Assembly (NCBI GenBank): GCA_036501345.1
Contig: DASYAN010000051.1
Coordinates: 1 to 22,152, forward strand
Source of the DNA: DASYAN01 sp036501345
GTDB lineage: Bacteria > Chloroflexota > Ktedonobacteria > Ktedonobacterales > Ktedonobacteraceae
DNA: 22,152 nucleotides
Reading direction: 5' to 3'
The translations under genes and the position numbers were made by a program. Positions 13,801 to 19,107 of this stretch are shown piece after piece (position 1 is the stretch's first letter; every line of letters starts with the position of its first letter). The notes below the pieces were generated by a model. That model ran no database searches. It was not told the DNA's origin and saw only the letters and a list, made by a program, of their open reading frames with translations.

Positions 13801-15627
13801 AAGGAAGAAACGTATGATGCTATGAATGTCAGAGGAATAAACATTTTCAAACATGAAAAGCATGAAGGTAAATTTGAAATTTCACATACTGTTGAACGTA
13901 AAACTATGCCTGATCAGCCTATTATGCATGCTGAACCGCTTAATAAGCTCATGGGATGGGAGCGCCTAGATACGCAAAAAATGTTTTCGATGAACGCGGC
14001 TTCGGGGAAGTGGAACCTTGGAAGTCCGGAGCTTAGGGTGGGTACAGGGGTTTTCGATTACACCGAAACTTTATTCGATCCAAATTTTGGCGTAGTACTC
14101 GTAGTCGAAGGACGGTATACATATGTCTGCCCACAAATACTAGACAAAGTTATCAACTCTATTCCTGAATTAAAAGTAGTTATAGATGATTTTACAACTA
14201 AGAAAAATGAATTTGATAAAAGATGTATGGAGCATTTAGCGCATGCAATGGAGAGCAGAAGTCGGCATACAGTTCAGTCAGCTCTCATGGATATAGATAG
14301 ATGGAATAGAGAGGCAATAACTGACACATCTGCCCTAATATATACGCTCATGAGATCAAGAAAAAGTGTAATAGAGGATGAGGTAAGAGGGTCCCTAATG
14401 GGTAGACTAGATGATAAGATGAGACTGATGCCAGATGATCTTCTTACAAGAATATCAGGTACTCATATGGTAAATACGGAATTATTAGTTAAATCTTTTA
14501 ATAAACTTAAAGCTGGAGTTAATCATTCAACAAAACAAGCAATTGAAAGCAAAAACAAAACTAAGCAGAATGATTTGCGAGGAAAGATATGTTCTGCTTT
14601 TCATTATAAAAACCATGATTTCCAGCTCTTAGTTAATCCTAATGAAAGTAAACTGATAAAATGCGCTAATCCTGATACATTCATGCTTATCGATGAGTTT
14701 GATACATATATAACTAAAAAAATTGCTCAAGGACTTACTGCTGAAGAAGATGAGTATCTGCAAGACATGCAGGACTATATTAGAAAAACAGAGGATATAT
14801 ACTTGATAAATGAGATGTTAGTTATAGAAGCAGAAAAACATGGCAATAATCTAGATCAGGTTTTCAATTTATTACGTGATGTAAAATCAGACACTCGCTC
14901 TCTAAACCGATCGTCTGACAATGGGTTGGACCGTTTAAGGGAAGACTGTGAATTTGATTTGGCGAATTACTTCGATAAGGCTATCGCTTCTCTACCAAAT
15001 GCAGGCTTCGATGAAATAATACATAGCTATATAGCCATGGCCGGACAGACGCGAGCTTCCAGACGCAAAACTTTAGAGGATGCGCTAGAGGCTCTCAACC
15101 CTTATACTCCACCAGCCGATGCGTTAAAAGTTATTAACAGCAATGAGCCCGATAAACTACCTCCATCTCTTGAGGTAGTTGAGACAAAAACAACTGAAGA
15201 TTTCGACAGTCATTTCGACAACACACTCAAACACCTTGTTAACGACGTCGCTCTGGCACAGAAAGATCCAGCGAGATTTGCAGAAATATCAACAGAATTA
15301 TCCTGGACAGGGGCCATCCACACGGTAGAAAAGTTGCTTCGCACAGCATACGATTGCGATATTGAACTCTATCGCGAAATCAGAGCAAATGAAAGGACAC
15401 TTTTAAAAGATTTGGCTGATCAATATCAAAAGAATATCAACACAATATTGCAACTAAAAGTTTTCGACGACCAGAAAAAATTAATGTTTAAAATGATGAT
15501 GCATGAACTACTAGTAGTGCTAGCTACAAATGGAAATGTTCAACTTAGACAGTTTCAAAATCGCATAGGCAACCTGTTTCAGAGATTGATAGCAGACCTA
15601 TTCAAGATACTAGGTATCAGCAAGTAG
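10861..15627 (+). CDS. Giant coiled-coil-rich protein of unknown family
   Basis: 1588 residues; AAGGAG ends 9 bases before the ATG. I do not recognise it. No signal peptide or membrane span is visible, so it is probably cytoplasmic. Residues 1-320 are charged and mostly helical. Residues 320-437 and 480-517 are Ala/Gln-rich amphipathic repeats ('DLAKEFTQQATELVKQAEKP', 'EFNKQATEFATKAEKPA') flanking a His/Asp/Glu/Lys patch (438-477, with 'DQEHHKDD' and 'RKDHKHTK'). Residues 520-865 are highly charged coiled coil. Residues 871-1010 appear beta-rich ('THLVFEPEHAGLFVAS', 'RLTINIPGK'), a possible compact domain. Residues 1066-1085 are a Gly/Val-rich segment ('DPNFGVVLVVEGRYTYV'), and the remainder is helical. 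Composition is uneven: sample lines hand-counted at about 28% GC (12721), 42% (12001) and 50% (15061). This suggests mosaic origin or acquisition. Candidate roles include a structural filament or scaffold, a phage- or conflict-related protein, or a large effector; none is proven. Confidence 0.85.
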   Translation: MLEGPFSSRAHHFGPKDVNPWEKRGERRVRFSKTVIDSEVSKTTNASLKKRDPLMQEIPLEQYIDGMNPNSKKNYLNLFEKAKRHRNAANVNNIINTTYQAEKVNKDFMIEKQILEEGNAKIKGWKLEFISRAKSFFKEYILYPLGNDYSKGITITADTKKEVDRKNKETFYWNQALGFFLETKLKDIDKRTTDNPKFKDLSNSFSEGYYKEDGEDVNKAVDVLKKLHPYLDDINITLAEKTQKVKDGWNAIGKAISKQISIANQRLTEIEAQHKAHTDLTKQLGDTYEEPALNDSKLAGSSELADWRAQLAEDQIEKTAVCLEEKVKGLAKLTAELSGQSSLAQQGNELATLAKSLTQRATGLIDQNIVHYTNSDVSDLAKEFTQQATELVKQAEKPSADSAEAYSQLAEGYQKLTDKLDQLTQKFVQAANVDAPQNHEDHRDVSNAENDQEHHKDDVESSEGNRKDHKHTKSDEIYTNQALEFAKQASAFKSQIEEFNKQATEFATKAEKPAISNAMGATESVRKVIDILEKIRVDSENIPEGENKDFWKNSSYSIEQSMRDLEEAKTKLEETLNAIKEKEDIKDNSYSGPTIKDVDSAIEAAKSGLKDLKRIRKEYQKMSRLYNIKGDTEMDDSEKHRVFSRYYITRAKETGNRSKVYKERLDLLKACGFNYPGQSAKCISLASQIAALEKKIANNYKDMSINQEKKDRYQKKLDKLSSIDEASKTEKNKQDIGDFDDIIKKADKAYEDAKDQKNENVAKIEGLYRQETIFRKDIKGTPTSPEPEMGLIDSAKKDRDNLDLLRKKFEDSISEGKLDDMQTNITDSITALENSLPYMLHKIEQNYTLANKKIKSTMNVTKETNIKEISGDTHLVFEPEHAGLFVASLGAENFLVMEVREIRRFKHDPETGQSIIDWRYDNPRIEVYNNTKDMNRRFTRRVLDYDVDTDNKRLTINIPGKIFNKSSKNDRGKIHITSNGKEETYDAMNVRGINIFKHEKHEGKFEISHTVERKTMPDQPIMHAEPLNKLMGWERLDTQKMFSMNAASGKWNLGSPELRVGTGVFDYTETLFDPNFGVVLVVEGRYTYVCPQILDKVINSIPELKVVIDDFTTKKNEFDKRCMEHLAHAMESRSRHTVQSALMDIDRWNREAITDTSALIYTLMRSRKSVIEDEVRGSLMGRLDDKMRLMPDDLLTRISGTHMVNTELLVKSFNKLKAGVNHSTKQAIESKNKTKQNDLRGKICSAFHYKNHDFQLLVNPNESKLIKCANPDTFMLIDEFDTYITKKIAQGLTAEEDEYLQDMQDYIRKTEDIYLINEMLVIEAEKHGNNLDQVFNLLRDVKSDTRSLNRSSDNGLDRLREDCEFDLANYFDKAIASLPNAGFDEIIHSYIAMAGQTRASRRKTLEDALEALNPYTPPADALKVINSNEPDKLPPSLEVVETKTTEDFDSHFDNTLKHLVNDVALAQKDPARFAEISTELSWTGAIHTVEKLLRTAYDCDIELYREIRANERTLLKDLADQYQKNINTILQLKVFDDQKKLMFKMMMHELLVVLATNGNVQLRQFQNRIGNLFQRLIADLFKILGISK

Positions 15628-15925
15628 AGCCACATTCATTGGAACTGCGCAAAAACAACTTCCGTAAATTAGATAGAGCAGGAGCACGCCAGGACAATGG
15701 TGAAAAAGGAGAGCATAAAGTGAGGCTAGAGTCTCTTTATATGTCTTATCAAGAGTTCTAGAGAAACGGTTTGTAAGAGACGGAAATGCTCCTTTGTCCG
15801 CTAGTTGTCTAGAAGATATCTATGAGTTGTCCTGGACAAAGATTTCTTCTCTGAGTTATCATTAAGATAACCTGGAGGAATAAATCATAATGAGGTTCTA
15901 CTACCATGTGAAAGGAGGTGAACAT
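15628..15925. promoter_or_regulatory. Leader region of the small-protein/M20 operon
   Basis: This gap holds the sequence between the giant gene and the next start. It contains TTGTCC at 15794-15799, the palindrome TTGTCC-T-GGACAA at 15827-15839 (an 8-bp pairing CTTTGTCC/GGACAAAG also links 15792-15799 with 15834-15841), and a short hairpin GTTATC-ATTAA-GATAAC at 15855-15871. Two ribosome sites follow: GGAGG at 15874-15878 and AAAGGAGGTG at 15911-15920. An independent promoter with an operator is plausible but unproven. No terminator for the giant gene was seen, so read-through is also possible. Confidence 0.4.
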
Positions 15926-16312
15926 ATGACATTTTCTGATGAATTTCCCGGTGGTGCAGAGCAAAGGATATGGAGATCTGCTTTAGGTATAAACCCTCTA
16001 CGACTGAGTATAAATAATAAGCAGCTTTATGATAGATTGGATAATATACTTCTAACTTCTCTTAGAGAGCATGAGATGCTTTGGCAATGCTTCGTGATCG
16101 CCGAACCACTTTGTACCACTGAGCAAAAGGAGAATTTACAACTGAGCTTTGCAGATATACGACAGAGCCTTCAGCAAGTACTGAATAATCGACGAACTGG
16201 GCCAGATAGAATGGAAAATAATGATGAAGCCTCCGAAATCTTCGAAGAGCTTTATCAGACTTCTCAAAAACTATCGGAAATCAGAGAGGAAATAGAGCTT
16301 TTTTCAATATAA
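15926..16312 (+). CDS. Small helical protein of unknown function
   Basis: 128 residues from the ATG at 15926, chosen for a near-perfect Shine-Dalgarno AAAGGAGGTG 5 bases upstream. An in-frame ATG at 15890, with its own GGAGG 11 bases upstream, would add 12 residues, so two forms are possible. The product is predicted mostly helical: 'SINNKQLYDRLDNILL', 'LREHEMLWQCFVIAEPL', a Gln/Leu helix 'FADIRQSLQQVL', a polar break 'NNRRTGPDRMEN', then a Glu-rich C-terminal helix. Two cysteines, no membrane segment and no known motif. It ends 13 bp before the M20 peptidase start, so the two are probably co-transcribed, and it may be a partner or regulator of the peptidase or of the giant protein upstream. 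I do not recognise the family. Confidence 0.75.
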   Translation: MTFSDEFPGGAEQRIWRSALGINPLRLSINNKQLYDRLDNILLTSLREHEMLWQCFVIAEPLCTTEQKENLQLSFADIRQSLQQVLNNRRTGPDRMENNDEASEIFEELYQTSQKLSEIREEIELFSI

Positions 16313-16325
16313 AGAAGGGAATATT

Positions 16326-17423
16326 ATGGAAAGAAATAACACAACAATAATAGAAAATGTGCGAAGATTCGCAGAAAAACTGATAAGCATTCCTTCAATA
16401 GCAAATAGTCCGCAGGGCTTACGGGATGTTTTAGACATTGCAAAGATGGAATTGCCAGGATTTGTTGTGGAAGAATTTGAGAGCAATGGGATTCCAAGCA
16501 TGCTAATAATTAACCAAAATACAAAAACAAGAAAGTTTAAAATCATTTTGAATGCACACCTAGATGTAGTCCCGGCCAAAGAATACCACCTCCTTGAAAA
16601 AGAGGGGAGATTTTACGGGAGAGGGGTCTACGATATGAAAATAGCTGCTGCCGTTCTCATTTTCCTGTTTAAAGATTTAGCAAAAAGTCTAGATTATCCT
16701 TTAGCATTACAATTAGTTACAGATGAAGAAATAGGAGGATTTTGCGGAACGAAACATCAGACCGAGCAAGGAGTGCGAGGAGATTTCGTCATTGCTGGCG
16801 ATATAAGTAACTTAAAGATTCAAAATAAAGCGAAGGGTATGTTGTGGCTAAAAATAAAAACGATAGGAAAAGCGGCGCATGGGGCCTATCCTTGGACGGG
16901 AGAAAATGCCTTGGGGAAATTGCAAACAATTTTAGAGAAGCTAAAAAATCTATATCCAGATCCAGAAGAAGAAGTCTGGAAAACAACTATAAATATAGCA
17001 AAAATAGAAACACCAAATCTTTCCTTTAACAAAGTACCAGAAGAGGCAACTGCTTCTTTAGATATCCGTTTTGTTCCAGAAGAAAAAGAGACTATCCTTG
17101 ATACTATTAAGTCAGTAGCTGATTTAGATGCACAGATAGAGGTTATACTGAATGAACCTTCTCAGTATACAGATGAAAATAATCTCTATATTAAACATTT
17201 AAAGACAAATATAGAGCAAGTAACTGGAAAAAAAGCAGCAATGCTTCAGTTACATGGTGCATCAGATGTCCGTTTTTACGAGCAAATAGGAATACCAGCT
17301 GTTTGTTTTGGGCCTTACGGAGGAGGACAGCATTCAGATGAAGAATGGGTGGATAAAGAAGGTATTCTAATATATTACCAGATTCTTCTTGATTTTCTTT
17401 ATGGTGTCAACATCTCTGGATAG
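16326..17423 (+). CDS. M20-family metallopeptidase (ArgE/DapE/aminoacylase-like)
   Basis: 365 residues; GAAGGG ends 6 bases before the ATG. It is a di-zinc aminoacylase/peptidase fold. First metal ligand and neighbouring Asp: 'NAHLDVVP' (H78, D80). Bridging Asp: 'GRGVYDMK' (D103). General base and ligand: 'TDEEIGG' (E134, E135). Third ligand: 'IAGD' (D159). Last His: 'GGGQHSDEEWV' (H336). The dimerisation/lid domain lies at about 170-285 and begins with the conserved 'AAHGAYP' (H185). All expected residues are present, so an active enzyme is predicted. The family cleaves small N-acyl amino acids or dipeptides; the substrate cannot be read here. The mention of N-acyl-glutamate chemistry elsewhere in the window is suggestive but 13 kb away. 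No signal peptide, hence cytoplasmic. Second gene of a two-gene unit; its AT-rich composition matches the giant gene. Confidence 0.9.
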   Translation: MERNNTTIIENVRRFAEKLISIPSIANSPQGLRDVLDIAKMELPGFVVEEFESNGIPSMLIINQNTKTRKFKIILNAHLDVVPAKEYHLLEKEGRFYGRGVYDMKIAAAVLIFLFKDLAKSLDYPLALQLVTDEEIGGFCGTKHQTEQGVRGDFVIAGDISNLKIQNKAKGMLWLKIKTIGKAAHGAYPWTGENALGKLQTILEKLKNLYPDPEEEVWKTTINIAKIETPNLSFNKVPEEATASLDIRFVPEEKETILDTIKSVADLDAQIEVILNEPSQYTDENNLYIKHLKTNIEQVTGKKAAMLQLHGASDVRFYEQIGIPAVCFGPYGGGQHSDEEWVDKEGILIYYQILLDFLYGVNISG

Positions 17424-17715
17424 GACAAAGTAATTGAAGGGGAAAGAGCTAAAAGATAGGTTCTACAAGTAGCCAAATAGCTCATCCTTGATTCCAAGCA
17501 CCGAGTCTAAAGGCGCTTCCAGAGCTAGCCAAACACTTTCTAAGCCAGTCAGTAGACCAACTACTGCTCGCTTGAGCAAATTTCCTGGGAAACTGACATC
17601 ATTTTTCATCTAGCCCCCACAGAGTCCGATGTAGTCTGGTTGCAGTACTCACCAAACTCTGCTGGGGGATTAGCATAGTCTTCTTAACAGGTATGGAGTT
17701 GTCTTGCGATACTGA
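17424..17715. other. Convergent intergenic region with a large imperfect hairpin
   Basis: Between the M20 gene (+) and the short SDR paralogue (-). No coding frame is convincing. The main structure is an imperfect inverted repeat at 17610-17673, listed separately. Confidence 0.5.
17610..17673. terminator. Possible bidirectional terminator hairpin
   Basis: CTAGCCCCCACAGAGT (17610-17625) pairs imperfectly with ACTCTGCTGGGGGATTAG (17656-17673), with a second inner pairing AGTCTGGT/ACCAAACT. The position between convergent genes fits a terminator, but no clear T-run follows on either strand, so it could instead be the remnant of a mobile-element end. Confidence 0.35.
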
Positions 17716-18846
17716 TCATGGTGCAGTCTTAGCAATTGGATCAGACATATGGCTATCTGCTTGACCGGTTCGAGGCCTTGGTACAGCTGCCAACTTGACC
17801 GTCGTGGCCTTCCTTGCTGCTGTAGATTCCTTTGAGGGTATGGCTCTATCATCACTGCTGTCCTGATGTACCGTTCCTCTAGCAGCTAAGTTTGGCCTGT
17901 GCTCATACAGGCGGCGAATGAACTCAAACTCGTGAGCCAAGCCATCGTGTAACGCTACACAGGGACGATAGCCAAGCAATTGCTGGGAGCGCTGCGTATC
18001 CGCGCAGGTGTGTTGCACATCATCACGCTGGTTATCATCAATAACTACGTTGATACGCGATCCACTGATCTTTTCTAGCAGCTCGACGATGCTACGCAAA
18101 GTTACACTCGTCCCGCTGGCAATGTTCATCACCTGCCCTGTGGCATTACTGGCTGCTGCCGCTCGTACAGTGGCCTCAATAACATCATCGATATAGATGA
18201 AAACACGTGTTTGGTACCCATCCCCATGGAGGCAAAGCGGCTCATGGCACACGATAGCCTTGCAGAAGCGGTGAAAGGCCATGTCCGGTCGCTGGCGTGG
18301 GCCATAGATGCTGAAGTAGCGCAGAGAGACCGTTGGCAGGCCAAATCGGCGATTATAGAGTGAGCACAGGCTCTCCGCTGCCAGTTTGGTTACCCCATGG
18401 GGAGAACGCGGTCGTTCCAGTTCATCCTCCTGGACTGGTAAATGTGCAGCCTCGCCATAGACAGATGAGGAGGAGGCATACACGAAGCGCTTGATCCAGC
18501 CAAAGCGCAGGGCTGCCTCCAACAAGCGTAATGTGATCAGTACATTGCTCTCGGTATAATGCGTAAATGCGCTAGCCCAATTGGTTCGTTCCTTCTCCTG
18601 TCCTGCCTGATGGAAAATCCAGTCCACTCCTTCTAGCAGTGGCTGCAGTGCGACTTCCATCAGGTCGCCTTCGATGAATTGAAACATATTCCACGAGCGC
18701 AATGCTCCCAGATTACGCTCTTTGAGAGAGCGATCATAGTTGTTGGCGAACGAGTCAATGCCACACACTTCGTGTCCATCAGCGAGCAAACGCTCAGCCA
18801 AATGTGAGCCTACAAAGCCAGCGGCACCAGTTACGAAACATCGCAT
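17716..18846 (-). CDS. Short NAD-sugar epimerase-like paralogue, linker truncated
   Basis: 376 residues. Residues 1-335 are about 85% identical (hand count) to the SDR domain of the long fusion at 3552-6278, including GAAGFVG, YASSSSVYG and the same catalytic Tyr-to-His change (SPHGVTK, His150). It differs at 'RVFIYIDDV', where the long copy and the family have RDFIY. The tail ('SKESTAARKATTVKLAAVP', then 'GQADSHMSDPIAKTAP') matches the start of the long copy's repeat linker and stops at a TGA, so membrane span and ectodomain are absent. Reading on through the TGA gives 40-odd codons with no resemblance to the linker. It is either a decayed copy or a soluble partner able to dimerise with the long form. 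The upstream AGAGGA and the start codon context are identical to those of the long copy. Confidence 0.85.
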   Translation of the reverse strand: MRCFVTGAAGFVGSHLAERLLADGHEVCGIDSFANNYDRSLKERNLGALRSWNMFQFIEGDLMEVALQPLLEGVDWIFHQAGQEKERTNWASAFTHYTESNVLITLRLLEAALRFGWIKRFVYASSSSVYGEAAHLPVQEDELERPRSPHGVTKLAAESLCSLYNRRFGLPTVSLRYFSIYGPRQRPDMAFHRFCKAIVCHEPLCLHGDGYQTRVFIYIDDVIEATVRAAAASNATGQVMNIASGTSVTLRSIVELLEKISGSRINVVIDDNQRDDVQHTCADTQRSQQLLGYRPCVALHDGLAHEFEFIRRLYEHRPNLAARGTVHQDSSDDRAIPSKESTAARKATTVKLAAVPRPRTGQADSHMSDPIAKTAP

Positions 18847-19107
18847 GATTTTTCCTCTGTTTTCTTTTTGTTCTCGTGCAGTGTCTGATCGTATGAGGTG
18901 TTACCCAGAGCTAGCAGGACAGCTGAGTTAGTCCGCCCCAGGTATTCAATATCCACCAGGGCAAAAGGATCGATGATCGAGCTCAAAGCATGGATGCCTG
19001 TCATGCTCAGATGGTCGATGTTTTTGCCCCTACGTTACGGTTTGGTGTTCCTAATCTCATCATCGACCCCTGAGTAGAAAAACTTGAGGATATAAATATA
19101 GTAGAGG
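18847..19107 (-). promoter_or_regulatory. Upstream region of the short SDR copy, conserved with the long copy
   Basis: 18847-18915 matches 6279-6347, and 19046-19094 matches 6441-6489. The intervening DNA is different in sequence and longer (130 bp against 93 bp). The distal box contains, on the - strand, TATATCCTCAAGTTTTTCT and CGATGATGAGATTAGGAACA, the likeliest promoter or regulator site. Read-through from the upstream MalT-like gene, which ends at 19108, is also possible. Confidence 0.5.

Noticed and set aside
15560..15761. Open frame overlapping the end of the giant gene and running about 130 bases past it in another frame
   Set aside because: No start codon or slippery sequence is visible and the giant gene's own stop is in good context. 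A programmed frameshift was considered but nothing supports it.
17610..17673. Insertion-sequence terminal repeat
   Set aside because: The arms are imperfect, no transposase lies between or beside them, and no target-site duplication was seen; kept only as a possible terminator.
17600..17715. Continuation of the short SDR copy beyond its TGA
   Set aside because: The read-through product shows no similarity to the long copy's linker, so this was not annotated as a frameshifted pseudogene.
18847..19107. Possible frameshifted LuxR HTH after the MalT-like stop
   Set aside because: Reading the frames downstream gives no helix-turn-helix pattern, and the DNA matches the SDR upstream region instead.
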